Of a stretch of 64,000 nt of DNA, positions 49,777 through 58,878 are shown one piece after another. A program made the translations under genes and the position numbers. The number at the start of each line of letters is the position of its first letter. Position 1 is the first letter of the stretch. The DNA comes from DASYGT01 sp035999365 (lineage in GTDB: Bacteria > Actinomycetota > Actinomycetes > Mycobacteriales > Jatrophihabitantaceae), in contig DASYGT010000011.1 in assembly GCA_035999365.1 (NCBI GenBank), positions 1-64,000 of the forward strand, in the 5' to 3' direction. The notes below the pieces were generated by a model, which saw only the letters and a program-made list of their open reading frames with translations, was not told where the DNA came from and did no database searches.

Positions 49777-50946
49777 TCAGCCGCCGCCATCGCCGAGCTC
49801 GGCGCCGGAGGGAACTACCCGGGAATCCCGGTCGGCAAGCCAGTTGTGCGGCAGCGCGACCGTCCGCGCACCCGTGGTGCGCCCTCGGGGCCGGCCGAGC
49901 ACCGCGTCAGGGAACGGCTGGTGGCTGTCGAGTTCGGCGAGCAGGTCGTCGAGTTCGGTGAGCGTCGATGCGCTCGCCAGCGCCCGGCGCAGGTCGCTCC
50001 CTACCGCGAATCCCTTGAGGTACCACGCGACGTGCTTGCGAAAGTCGGTGACCCCGCGGTTCTCCCCGATCCAGTCCGCGAGCAGGCCCGCGTGACGACG
50101 CATCGTGGCTGCCACCTCCGCCAGCCCAGGACGGGCGCGCTCGGACGATCCTGAGAAGGCCGCGGCGAGGTCCGTGAACAGCCATGGCCGGCCGAGGCAG
50201 CCGCGCCCCACCACAACCCCCGCGCACCCCGTCTCACGCATCATCCGGAGCGCATCGTCTGCTTCCCAAATGTCGCCGTTACCGAGGACTGGGATGTCCA
50301 ACAGCTCGACCAGCTCCGCGATCGGAGCCCAGTCGGCTGTCCCGCCGTAGAAGTCCGCGGCCGTGCGGCCGTGCAGTGCCACGTGTGCCACACCGGCTTC
50401 GGCGGCACGCAGTCCGGCCTCGCGGTAGGTGTGGTGGCGTTCGTCTATCCCCACGCGCATCTTGATCGTGACGGGGAACGCGCCGCCGGCTGCGCGCACG
50501 GCGCCGCGCACGATGTCGTCGAACAGGTCGATATGCCACGGCAATGCCGAGCCGCCTCCCTTGCGGGTGACCTTCGGCACCGGGCAGCCGAAGTTGAGGT
50601 CGACGTGATCGGCAAGATCCTCCTCGGCGATCATGCGCACTGCGGCCGCCACCACGGCCGGATCGACGCCGTAGAGCTGAATGCTGCGCGGCTGTTCGTC
50701 GGACTCGAAGCGGATCAGCCGGAGCGTCTTCGGGTTCCGTTCCACGAGCGCGCGCGAGGTGATCATTTCGCTGACGAACAGGCCACCAGCTGCGCCGGAC
50801 GGCAACGCAGGTCGCATTGCCTCGCGGCAGAGCCGTCGGAACGCGGTGTTGGTGATTCCCGCCATCGGCGCGAGGACCACCGGCGGGTCGGCGACGACGC
50901 GCTCGCCCAGGCGCAACGGAGGCGCGAGGACGGCCGTGGTCGACAT
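49777..50946 (-). CDS. dusB: tRNA dihydrouridine synthase
   Basis: 389 residues. FMN-barrel enzyme that reduces uridines in the tRNA D-loop. PMAGITNTAFRRLC near the N-terminus, the catalytic Cys in NFGCPVPKVTRKGGGS, phosphate-binding NGDIWEADDA and GVVVGRGCLGRPWLF are diagnostic of DusB-type proteins. Confidence 0.95.
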   Translation of the reverse strand: MSTTAVLAPPLRLGERVVADPPVVLAPMAGITNTAFRRLCREAMRPALPSGAAGGLFVSEMITSRALVERNPKTLRLIRFESDEQPRSIQLYGVDPAVVAAAVRMIAEEDLADHVDLNFGCPVPKVTRKGGGSALPWHIDLFDDIVRGAVRAAGGAFPVTIKMRVGIDERHHTYREAGLRAAEAGVAHVALHGRTAADFYGGTADWAPIAELVELLDIPVLGNGDIWEADDALRMMRETGCAGVVVGRGCLGRPWLFTDLAAAFSGSSERARPGLAEVAATMRRHAGLLADWIGENRGVTDFRKHVAWYLKGFAVGSDLRRALASASTLTELDDLLAELDSHQPFPDAVLGRPRGRTTGARTVALPHNWLADRDSRVVPSGAELGDGGG

Positions 50947-50991
50947 ACCTCCAGGGTACGTGCGCGCCCCGCCTCTATCCGCGACGATCGG

Positions 50992-51516
50992 TCAGGTCTC
51001 GCCGCAGATACGCAGCCCGGCGACGTCGCTGATCACCGTGAAGGTGACATTGCTGGTCCGGCTCTGGGACGTGTCGACGGACTTCACGTCGAGGGCGTAG
51101 TCCAGATTGAGGCCGTCCGACGTCGCCTGGTAGTCCTTGAACGTCGCCTTGGTGATGGTGACCGTGAAATCGCCACCCGGCTTGTCGATCGTCGCCTGCC
51201 AGTCGCTGACCCGGTTGGCGCAGATCAACGTCGTCGCGTCCGCGCGGTTGTGCGCGTTGATGTCATCGAGGTACTGCACGATCAGGGCCCGCGCGTCGGC
51301 GAGCGCGATGGCGCTGGCAGTGAGGGTAGGGCTGGATGTTGTCTTCGATGTCGCCGGCAGACCGCCCTTGACCGTCGTGTCGTTGTTGAACGCGAGTACA
51401 AGACCGATGCCGACAGCAGCGACCACAGCGATGACGGCCACCGCGATCAACGCAGCGCGGTTACCGTGCCGCGGCGGCGGCGGCGACTGCTGCGGTGGCG
51501 GGGCCGGTGCCGTCAT
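50992..51516 (-). CDS. Proline-rich single-pass membrane protein with exported domain
   Basis: 174 residues from the ATG at 51516 (GGGAGG upstream). Cytoplasmic proline-rich tail, one membrane helix at about 21-43, then a Thr/Ser linker and an exported domain resembling DUF4878/NTF2-like lumenal modules (LADARALIVQYLDDINAHNRADATTLIC) with two cysteines. Function unknown. It lies between dusB and glyS on the same strand. Confidence 0.65.
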   Translation of the reverse strand: MTAPAPPPQQSPPPPRHGNRAALIAVAVIAVVAAVGIGLVLAFNNDTTVKGGLPATSKTTSSPTLTASAIALADARALIVQYLDDINAHNRADATTLICANRVSDWQATIDKPGGDFTVTITKATFKDYQATSDGLNLDYALDVKSVDTSQSRTSNVTFTVISDVAGLRICGET

Positions 51517-51540
51517 CGTTCCTCCCTGCGACGAGTGAGG

Positions 51541-52923
51541 TCACGCACCGACGAGCTGTACCGCCAGATAGCTCTCGACACGGTCTAGGGCGATTCTCTC
51601 CTGCCGCATCGAATCCCGCTCCCGCACGGTGACGGCGCGATCATCGATCGTGTCGAAATCGACCGTGATGCAGAACGGGGTACCGATCTCATCCTGACGC
51701 CGGTAGCGACGTCCGATGGCTTGCGCGTCGTCGAAGTCGACGTTCCAGTTCTGTCGCAACGCGGCAGCGAGGTCGCGCGCTATCGGTGACAGGTCGGCGT
51801 TGCGCGACAGCGGCAGGACTGCCGCCTTCACCGGCGCCAGCCGACGGTCGAGACGGAGCACGGTGCGCTTCTCGAGCACGCCCTTTGCATTCGGTGCCTC
51901 GTCCTCGGAGTAGGCGTCGAGCAGGAAGGCGAGCACGTTGCGCGTCAGGCCCGCTGCCGGCTCGATCACGTATGGGGTCCAGCGCTCGTTCTTCTCCTGA
52001 TCGAAGTACGACAGGTCGACGCCGGAGTGCTTGGTGTGGGTCGTGAGGTCGAAGTCCGTGCGGTTGGCAATGCCCTCGAGTTCCGCGAACTCCGTACCGC
52101 CGAAGCGGAACCGGTATTCGATGTCGATCGTGCGCTTGGAGTAGTGGCTGAGCTTCTCTTTCGGATGCTCGAAGTAGCGCAGGTTGTCGGCGTTGATACC
52201 GAGGCCGACGTACCAGTCCCACCGCTGCTTGATCCAGTAGTCGAACCACTGCTCGTCGCTGCCAGGCTCGACGAAGTACTCCATCTCCATCTGCTCGAAC
52301 TCGCGGGTTCGGAAGATGAAATTGCCGGGCGTGATCTCGTTGCGGAAGCTCTTGCCCGTCTGTGCGATACCGAACGGCGGTTTGCGCCGCGACGTCGTCA
52401 TCACATTGAGGAAGTTGACGAAGATGCCCTGCGCTGTCTCGGGTCGCAGGTAGTGCAGTGCCGACTCGTCCTCGGTCGGGCCGAGATAGGTGCGCAACAT
52501 CCCGGAGAACTGCTTCGGCTCGGTCCACTGACCCCGCGTGCCACAGTTCGGGCATGGCACGTCGGCCAGACCGTTTTCCGGAGCCCGGCCCTTGCGAGCC
52601 TCGTACTCCTCCTCGAGGTGGTCGGCACGATACCGGCGGTGGCAGTTCAAACACTCGACCAGCGGGTCGGAGAACGTGGCGACGTGGCCGGATGCCTCCC
52701 ACACCTGCGGGGCGAGGATCACTGCCGAATCGAGACCGACGATGTCGTCGCGACTGGTGACCATCGCCTTCCACCACTGGCGCCGAACGTTCTCCTTCAG
52801 CTCGACACCGAGCGGGCCGTAGTCCCATGCCGAACGCGAACCGCCGTAGATGTCGCTGGACGGGTACACGAACCCCCGCCGCTTGCTGAGGTTCACCACG
52901 GCGTCGTTGCGGTCGGTCGGCAC
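51541..52923 (-). CDS. glyS: Glycyl-tRNA synthetase (dimeric alpha2 type)
   Basis: 460 residues. N-terminus NLSKRRGFVYPSSDIYGG, class II catalytic core with PETAQGIFVNF and FRNEITPGNFIFRTREFEQMEMEYF, and the C-terminal anticodon-binding domain (APVKAAVLPL ... YRRQDEIGTPFCI). The start is a GTG at 52923 whose G is shared with the TAG of the PAP2 gene upstream (TAGTG), an unusual coupling for a synthetase. Confidence 0.96.
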   Translation of the reverse strand: MPTDRNDAVVNLSKRRGFVYPSSDIYGGSRSAWDYGPLGVELKENVRRQWWKAMVTSRDDIVGLDSAVILAPQVWEASGHVATFSDPLVECLNCHRRYRADHLEEEYEARKGRAPENGLADVPCPNCGTRGQWTEPKQFSGMLRTYLGPTEDESALHYLRPETAQGIFVNFLNVMTTSRRKPPFGIAQTGKSFRNEITPGNFIFRTREFEQMEMEYFVEPGSDEQWFDYWIKQRWDWYVGLGINADNLRYFEHPKEKLSHYSKRTIDIEYRFRFGGTEFAELEGIANRTDFDLTTHTKHSGVDLSYFDQEKNERWTPYVIEPAAGLTRNVLAFLLDAYSEDEAPNAKGVLEKRTVLRLDRRLAPVKAAVLPLSRNADLSPIARDLAAALRQNWNVDFDDAQAIGRRYRRQDEIGTPFCITVDFDTIDDRAVTVRERDSMRQERIALDRVESYLAVQLVGA

Positions 52924-54047
52924 TAGCTCTCCATCATGGCGTCGGCCGGCTCAGTCGTGCGTGCTGCGGCCGGAGTCGGAGCGTCCAGAGTATCGACCCC
53001 GGGCGAACCTCCACGCCGCCAGACCTGCCATCGGCCCCGGGCACGCTGACGCTCCACGTAGTCGAACACGAGAGAGACGAGGGCAGCGCACAGCCAGCCG
53101 GCCAGGATGTCGGACACGTAATGCTCGGCGGCGTACACCAGCGAGAAGGCCATCGCGAGGTTGTACGCGACCAATGCGAGCTTCCACCCCTTGCGAATCC
53201 GGCGCCAGAGGAAGATCGCCAGCAGCATCGCGCCGCCCGCATGCAACGACGGAACGGCTGCCACCAGGTTCGATGTGGCCTGGCCTTTGGCGAGCAAGGC
53301 CTGCGCTGCGGTGAGGTGCAACTCCGACCAGCCACGTCCGGACAGTCTTTCGATGTAGGGCAGCGCTCCCTGCTGGTGGTGCGTCATCCTGCCGAGCAGA
53401 CCGCCGCTGGGCACGCTGGCCGGCGACACCCCCATGCACGCCGGACTCGACGGGTGCGCGGCCACGTCCGGCCCTGTGCAGCGCGCCGCGGCCCACGGCG
53501 GGGCGGTGGGAAGCAGCGCGAACAGCACGAAGCCGAACAGCGAGAGCGAGACAAATCGTCCTGTCCAACGGTGGAAGTCGGTCCTGCTGCGCACCCAGAG
53601 CACGGCCGCCACTACGTAGGGCAGGAGGAAGAACGAGATATAGGTGGCCGTGACGACGACATCCCACCACTGCGCATGGGCGTATTTGACGTGCTCCTGC
53701 AACCAGACGGTGGGCTCAGTGCCACCGAAGAGGAACTTGTCGACGTTCAGCTGTGGCGTCCACCAGGTCGGCATGCCGAGCGTGTCGGACGCACCGCGGG
53801 CGAAGTCGTAAGCCAGAAGGACGAGCGCGAAAGGCAGCCAGTCGACGAGCACGGTCCACGCCGCGCGCCGGCCGATCGTCAGGGCAAAGGCCCCACCCAT
53901 CAGCCAGAGGATGACCGATTCGCGGTCGAACGGGATGCCACTCAGGCGGATCTGCACGCCGAGTGCGCACACCCAGACGAAGACGGCGGACCACCTGATG
54001 GCCTCGACGACCTCGGGAGTCAGACGCTGCGCGAGCCGTGTTCGCAT
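52923..54047 (-). CDS. PAP2/inositol-phosphorylceramide-synthase-like phosphatase
   Basis: 374 residues with about six helices and a long extracytoplasmic region. PAP2 motifs: VPSLHAGGAML (about 263) and AEHYVSDILAGW (about 300), which supply the phosphate-binding His and the catalytic His/Asp. The FLLPYVVAAVLWV and ALLPTAPPWAA segments are typical of the IPC-synthase-like actinobacterial group, suggesting envelope phospholipid head-group transfer or dephosphorylation. It is coupled to glyS. Confidence 0.82.
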   Translation of the reverse strand: MRTRLAQRLTPEVVEAIRWSAVFVWVCALGVQIRLSGIPFDRESVILWLMGGAFALTIGRRAAWTVLVDWLPFALVLLAYDFARGASDTLGMPTWWTPQLNVDKFLFGGTEPTVWLQEHVKYAHAQWWDVVVTATYISFFLLPYVVAAVLWVRSRTDFHRWTGRFVSLSLFGFVLFALLPTAPPWAAARCTGPDVAAHPSSPACMGVSPASVPSGGLLGRMTHHQQGALPYIERLSGRGWSELHLTAAQALLAKGQATSNLVAAVPSLHAGGAMLLAIFLWRRIRKGWKLALVAYNLAMAFSLVYAAEHYVSDILAGWLCAALVSLVFDYVERQRARGRWQVWRRGGSPGVDTLDAPTPAAARTTEPADAMMES

Positions 54048-54070
54048 TTACGGTGCACCCGGGCAGCGGC

Positions 54071-54388
54071 TCATGCGCGGTCGCTGTCACGCATGAGCGC
54101 GGCACCCCCCGGGGCTACCTCGACAAGCGGCTCGAAGGCGGTAGGAACATCGACGGATTCGGCGAGCAGTGGGGTCGCGTGCACCTTGACCTCGTAGGCG
54201 CCGAGCGCGCGCCGGTAGGAGCCGATGTTCTGCCATTCGGTGATCATGACCCAGGCGTCGTCGGCATCGGCCGAACGAGCAAGGGTGCCGCGCAGGTATC
54301 CCGGTCGCCGCGCGAGCGCCTGCAGCGCGGTCTGCGCACGGGCGGAGAAGTCCGCTGCACCCGAGGCGAAGTGCGTCACCGAGATCAT
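54071..54388 (-). CDS. Antibiotic-biosynthesis monooxygenase (ABM) domain protein
   Basis: 105 residues from the ATG at 54388, overlapping the uppS stop by 4 bases. Small dimeric alpha/beta-barrel ABM fold: MISVTHFASGAADFSARAQTALQALARRPGYLRG, then AWVMITEWQNIGSYRRALGAYEVK. Members are cofactor-free quinol monooxygenases or heme-degrading enzymes. No substrate can be inferred, and the coupling to uppS is probably regulatory only. Confidence 0.8.
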   Translation of the reverse strand: MISVTHFASGAADFSARAQTALQALARRPGYLRGTLARSADADDAWVMITEWQNIGSYRRALGAYEVKVHATPLLAESVDVPTAFEPLVEVAPGGAALMRDSDRA

Positions 54389-55218
54389 GCGTCCGGTGCC
54401 TCGACCGGGCCGGCCGCACCGAAGCGGCGGTCGCGGCGCGCGTAGGCGAGGCACGCTGCCCACAGGTCACGCCGGTCGAAGTCCGGCCACGGAGTGTCGA
54501 CGAACACCAACTCGGCATATGCCGATTGCCACAGCAGGAAGTTGGAGGTGCGCTGCTCGCCGGAGGTGCGGATGAAGAGGTCGACGTCGGGCAGCCCCGG
54601 TTCGTCGAGGTGGGCGGCGATCGTCCGCTCGTCGATCTTCGCCGGGTTGATCTCCCCGGACGCCACGGCGCGGGCGATCGCACGGGTCGCGTCGACGATC
54701 TCCGCTCGGCCTCCGTAGTTGACGCAGAACTGCAGGGTGAGGCGATCGTTGTCGCGCGTGTACTCCTCGGCGTCTTCGAGCTGGTCGATCACGCTGCGCC
54801 ACAACCGTGGACGGCGGCCCGCCCAACGGATGCGCACCCCCAGCTGGGCGAGCTCGTCGCGTCGCCTGCGTATGACGTCCTTGTTGAACCCCATGAGGAA
54901 CCGGACCTCGTCCGGCGAGCGCCGCCAGTTCTCCGTCGAGAACGCATAGGCCGACACGGTCGAGACGCCGATCTCGATCGCACCGTGCAGCACGTCCATG
55001 AGCGCCGCCTCGCCGGCGCGATGCCCGTCGGTGCGCGGCAGCCCGTGCGCGTGCGCCCACCGGCCGTTGCCGTCCATGACGATCGCGACATGCTTCGGGA
55101 CGATGTTCAGCGGGATGTCCGGGGGCGCGGCGCCCGACGGGTGCGGCGGCGGGTCCGGCCATCGCGATGCCGGGGCGGCGCGTCGACGGCCACGCGGAGC
55201 AGCGGTCGAAGACGTCAC
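54385..55218 (-). CDS. uppS: Isoprenyl (undecaprenyl/decaprenyl) diphosphate synthase
   Basis: 277 residues with a 38-residue N-terminal extension before VAIVMDGNGRWA, the catalytic Asp segment. Also SAYAFSTENWRRSPDEV and, near the end, VDLFIRTSGEQRTSNFLLWQSAYAELVF. It makes the cis-polyprenyl diphosphate carrier used for peptidoglycan. Located before recO as in mycobacteria. Confidence 0.94.
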   Translation of the reverse strand: MTSSTAAPRGRRRAAPASRWPDPPPHPSGAAPPDIPLNIVPKHVAIVMDGNGRWAHAHGLPRTDGHRAGEAALMDVLHGAIEIGVSTVSAYAFSTENWRRSPDEVRFLMGFNKDVIRRRRDELAQLGVRIRWAGRRPRLWRSVIDQLEDAEEYTRDNDRLTLQFCVNYGGRAEIVDATRAIARAVASGEINPAKIDERTIAAHLDEPGLPDVDLFIRTSGEQRTSNFLLWQSAYAELVFVDTPWPDFDRRDLWAACLAYARRDRRFGAAGPVEAPDA

Positions 55219-55258
55219 GGCAACAGGCTAACCCGGCCGGACCGGCCGATCCGGCAGC

Positions 55259-56017
55259 TCAGCGGTCGACGAAGGGCAGCGACCGCAGCCCGCGCTCGAG
55301 GTGCCATTGCAGGTGCGCAGCCACGAGGCCGCTCGCCTCGCGTCGGGCCTGATCAGCGCTGCTGTCGGCCAGCGGCCAGTCGGCGCGCAGGAGCGCGATC
55401 ATCAGCGCGACCGTTTCGGGCTGGGGACGGGCCGAGCCCACGGGACGGCAGTCTTCGCACACCACGCCCCCGGCTGCCACGTTGAAGGCGGCATGCGGGC
55501 CGGGTGTCGAGCACTTGGCGCAGTCGGCCAGCGCGGGCTCCCATCCGGCGTTCGACATGGCGCGCAGGAAGAACGCGTCGAGGATCAGGCCCGGCTCGTG
55601 CACTCGCTCGACCAGTGCGCGCAGCGCACCGACGACGAGGAGGTAGAGCCGCAACGACGGCTCGCCCTCGTCGGCGATGCGCTCAGCCGTTTCGCAGATG
55701 GCCGACACCGCCGTCCACCGCGGGTAGTCGCCTGAGAGTTGTGCACCGTAGGCGCCGAGGGAGTCGGTCTGCGTGACGATGTCGAGGCCACGCTGCCCAC
55801 CGGGCAGATGCTGGCCCTCGGGCAGTCGACTGTGCAGCTGAACGTCGATATGGCTGCCGGGTTCGAGACGGGCGCCGAATTTCGACGTCGTGCGCCGGAC
55901 GCCCTTACCGACCGCCCGGACCCGGCCGTGGCGGCGGGTGAGCAGGGTGATGATCCGGTCGGCCTCGCCGAGCTTGTGCACCCGGAGGACGACCGCCTCG
56001 TCACGGTAGAGCGGCAC
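55259..56017 (-). CDS. recO: DNA repair protein RecO
   Basis: 252 residues. OB-fold N-terminus (YRDEAVVLRVHKLGEADRIITLLTRRHGRVRAVGKG), helical middle and a four-cysteine zinc motif (CAKCSTPG ... CEDCRPVG, about 164-188). It helps RecR load RecA at gaps. Core gene. Confidence 0.95.
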   Translation of the reverse strand: MPLYRDEAVVLRVHKLGEADRIITLLTRRHGRVRAVGKGVRRTTSKFGARLEPGSHIDVQLHSRLPEGQHLPGGQRGLDIVTQTDSLGAYGAQLSGDYPRWTAVSAICETAERIADEGEPSLRLYLLVVGALRALVERVHEPGLILDAFFLRAMSNAGWEPALADCAKCSTPGPHAAFNVAAGGVVCEDCRPVGSARPQPETVALMIALLRADWPLADSSADQARREASGLVAAHLQWHLERGLRSLPFVDR

Positions 56018-56053
56018 CAGTCCATGGTCGCACCAACCGGGGACAGTGCGGTG

Positions 56054-57259
56054 TCAGACCACCGGCGCGCGCGCGGTTTCGGCGGCCCGCACCCGGGCGT
56101 GCAGTACGGCGCCGGAGGCCGCAACGAGCAGTCCTGCGGCGATCGCCACCAGGAAGGCGGGGCGGGCGCCGTGCGCGTCAGCGATCCGACCGACGATCGA
56201 CGCCGCGATTCCGTAGCCGATGCTGAGCCCGGTGGTCAGCCAACTCATCCCCTCGACGAGCGCGCCGGTCGGCACGACAGCTTCGATCAGGCCGAAGGAG
56301 GTGATCAGCGCGGGCGCAATGCCGGTGCCGACGACGAAGGCCACCGCGGCCAGGGCCGGGATGTTCACGCCGGCCAGGAAGAGCAACGGCAGCAGTCCGA
56401 ACACGACGCACTGTCGGCGGAATCGGTCGAGCACCGGCTCCGAACGGTGCCGCGCCCCATAGACGAAGCCGGCCACCGCGCTCCCGCCGGCAAAGGCTGC
56501 GAGCAGCACACCGGCAAGCCCGGTGTGTCCTTGCTGACCGCAGAACGCGACCATCGTGACTTCGGCGCTCGCGAAGAATGCACCCATCCCGCCGGTTGCG
56601 ACCAGTAGGAGCAGCATCCCGCGGTTGCGCAGGGCAGATTCATGGGGCGCGGCACCGGGCTCCTGTGCAGGCGGCTCGGTTGCGCGCTGGCTCACCAGCC
56701 ACAGCGATCCGGTGCCGACGAGAATCGCGGCCATCACGAACACATATGACGGATCGACCTGGGTGGCAATGACCGTGGCCAGCAGCGGCGCGGCTGTGAA
56801 CATCACCTCGTCGAGCGTCGACTCGAGTGAATATGCGGTCGTCAGTTCTGGACGCCCGGCGAGCACATAGGACCAACGCGCCCGTACCAGCGAACCCATC
56901 GCCAGGTAGCTGAATCCGACGACCGCGACGGGCGCGATGAACGCGAGGTCGGGTTGGTTGGTGCGCGCCAGCGCGATGGTCACGATCGCCGCCGCGACAT
57001 GTACGACCGTGGCCGGGAGGACGACCCGACGCTCACCGAAGCGATCCACCAACCGCCCGAGTACCGGATTGCCGATCCCGTTGGCGAAGACGTACACGCC
57101 GCTGAGGAAGCCGGCGAACCCGTAGTGCCCGGTGCGCAGCGAAATCAGCAGTACGCATCCGATCGGGTACACCGCGATCGAGAACCGTGCGACAAAGGCT
57201 GCGGCACAGAATGCTGCCGCGCCCGGCGTCCGGAATGCCGCGCGATACGTCTGCAGCAT
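56054..57259 (-). CDS. Major facilitator superfamily transporter
   Basis: 401 residues, 12 predicted helices. The helix 2-3 loop GNPVLGRLVDRFGERRVVLPA is the MFS signature. Start at 57259. It replaces the N-acetylmuramoyl-L-alanine amidase gene found between recO and era in M. tuberculosis, so it is an accessory insertion within the core block. Substrate unknown; drug or metabolite efflux is likely. Confidence 0.85.
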   Translation of the reverse strand: MLQTYRAAFRTPGAAAFCAAAFVARFSIAVYPIGCVLLISLRTGHYGFAGFLSGVYVFANGIGNPVLGRLVDRFGERRVVLPATVVHVAAAIVTIALARTNQPDLAFIAPVAVVGFSYLAMGSLVRARWSYVLAGRPELTTAYSLESTLDEVMFTAAPLLATVIATQVDPSYVFVMAAILVGTGSLWLVSQRATEPPAQEPGAAPHESALRNRGMLLLLVATGGMGAFFASAEVTMVAFCGQQGHTGLAGVLLAAFAGGSAVAGFVYGARHRSEPVLDRFRRQCVVFGLLPLLFLAGVNIPALAAVAFVVGTGIAPALITSFGLIEAVVPTGALVEGMSWLTTGLSIGYGIAASIVGRIADAHGARPAFLVAIAAGLLVAASGAVLHARVRAAETARAPVV

Positions 57260-57261
57260 CG

Positions 57262-58182
57262 TCAGAAACCCAGCCGATCCAACTTCTTGGGGTCGCGCTG
57301 CCAGTCCGCTTCGACTGCGACGTGCAGGTCCAGATACACCCGCGTTCCCAGCAAATGCTCAATGCCGCTGCGCGCGGAGGTGCCGATCGCCTTCAGCCGT
57401 GCACCCTTCGCGCCGATCACGATGCCCTTCTGGCTGCTGCGCTCAAGATGGATCGTCGCGTAGATAGCGGTCACGTCCGGCCGATCGGCCTTCGCACCCA
57501 TCTCCTCAACCGTGACGGCGATGGAGTGCGGAAGCTCGTCGCGGACGCCGTCGAGGGCGGCTTCCCGGATGAGTTCGGCGATGCGCGTCTCGACGTCGTT
57601 GTCGGTGGTCACGTCGTTCGGATAGAGGTCCCGACCGTGGGGCAGGTGGCTGACAAGCACGTCAGCGAGGAGGTCGACCTGGTCCCCGCGCACTGCAGAG
57701 ACGGGCACCACGTCAACGAATTCGCCGAGGTTGCTGACGGCCATGAGCTGGGCCGCGACGCGATCACGCGATACGGCGTCGGTCTTGGTGACGATCGCCA
57801 CGACGGGCGCACGCAGCGCCGCGAGCTCCGCGGCGATGAAGCGGTCGCCCGGGCCGACCTTCTCATCTGCCGGGACGCAGAAACCGACGACGTCCACGTC
57901 GGCGAGAGTCGACCGCACGATGTCGTTGAGCCGCTCGCCGAGCAGGGTGCGCGGACGGTGCAGTCCGGGCGTGTCGACCAGAACGAGCTGGGCGTCAGGC
58001 CGCGTCACGATGCCACGCACCGCGTGTCGGGTCGTCTGCGGCTTGGCACTCGTGATCACGATCTTGTCGCCGACAAGCGCGTTGGTGAGCGTCGACTTAC
58101 CTGCGTTCGGGCGGCCGACGAAGCAGCAGAATCCCGAGCGGTGCTCCGGCGTTGCCGCCTGGAGTGCGCCGCTATCGGTCAT
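57262..58182 (-). CDS. era: GTPase Era
   Basis: 306 residues. G1 GRPNAGKST, G3 DTPG, G4 TKTD and the C-terminal KH domain with GIVIGAKGARLKAIG. Era binds the 3' end of 16S rRNA and checks 30S maturation. Its stop is 2 bases before the MFS start. Confidence 0.96.
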   Translation of the reverse strand: MTDSGALQAATPEHRSGFCCFVGRPNAGKSTLTNALVGDKIVITSAKPQTTRHAVRGIVTRPDAQLVLVDTPGLHRPRTLLGERLNDIVRSTLADVDVVGFCVPADEKVGPGDRFIAAELAALRAPVVAIVTKTDAVSRDRVAAQLMAVSNLGEFVDVVPVSAVRGDQVDLLADVLVSHLPHGRDLYPNDVTTDNDVETRIAELIREAALDGVRDELPHSIAVTVEEMGAKADRPDVTAIYATIHLERSSQKGIVIGAKGARLKAIGTSARSGIEHLLGTRVYLDLHVAVEADWQRDPKKLDRLGF

Positions 58183-58260
58183 GCACGCATCCTTTCATCC
58201 CCGCCCGCGTGTCCCTCCCGTCATTGACACCGGTGCGATTCAGGGGGACTCTGCCTAACT

Positions 58261-58878
58261 ATGAGCGCTTTACCTAATCGCGATAGGCTTGCCGAACGTC
58301 GTGAGGCAACCCGGCGCGAGATCGTCGATGCCGCATGGGCGATCGCCCGCGAACACGGTCTGGCCGCTGTCACGCTTCGCGAGGTCGCAGCCCGGGTCGG
58401 TATGCGGTCACCGTCGCTGTACTCGCACTACGCATCGAAGAACGCCATTTTCGACGCAATGTTCGGCGACGCTTGGGCCGGCTACCTGGAGATCTGCGCC
58501 GACCTCGATTCCCAACTGCCCAAGGCGCCGCGCAAGGCGGTGCTGTTCATGCTGCAGACGTTCGTCGATTACGCGATGGCCGACCATCCGCGCTTCCAGC
58601 TGATGAATCAGCGCATGGTCGTCGGCTTCGAGCCCAGTGCCGGGTCCTACGCACCGTCGATCGCCGTCATGGTGCTGTTCCGCGATCGGCTGAGGAATAT
58701 CGGTGTTCGCTCGGACACCGACGCGGACCTGTGTATCGCGATCGTCGGTGGCCTCATCGACGCCCAGTTCGCCAACGATTCCGGCGGCGATCGCTACATC
58801 ACCCAACTGCCACGAGCCGTGGACATGCTTGCCGACGACATCGGGCTGCCCGGCCCGCGACTGAGGAGATCACGATGA
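58261..58878 (+). CDS. TetR-family transcriptional regulator
   Basis: 205 residues from the ATG at 58261; no downstream in-frame start precedes the helix-turn-helix (RREIVDAAWAIAREHGLAAVTLREVAARVGMRSPSLYSHYASKNAIFDAMF). The C-terminal ligand domain resembles WHG/TetR_C_33-type domains. The first codons include TTA, very rare in this kind of genome, within an operator-like palindrome. It leads a coupled plus-strand operon (stop overlaps the next ATG) inserted in the era-CDA block, so it probably represses itself and the next two genes. Confidence 0.88.
   Translation: MSALPNRDRLAERREATRREIVDAAWAIAREHGLAAVTLREVAARVGMRSPSLYSHYASKNAIFDAMFGDAWAGYLEICADLDSQLPKAPRKAVLFMLQTFVDYAMADHPRFQLMNQRMVVGFEPSAGSYAPSIAVMVLFRDRLRNIGVRSDTDADLCIAIVGGLIDAQFANDSGGDRYITQLPRAVDMLADDIGLPGPRLRRSR
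58273..58287. promoter_or_regulatory. Operator-like palindrome within the first codons of the tetR gene
   Basis: CCTAATCGCGATAGG: perfect 8-base core ATCGCGAT with near-symmetric CCTA/AGG flanks, at codons 5-9 of the regulator. The repeat CCTAA also occurs at 58254. TTGACA at 58224-58229 is a candidate -35 element upstream. A self-repression site is plausible. Confidence 0.35.
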
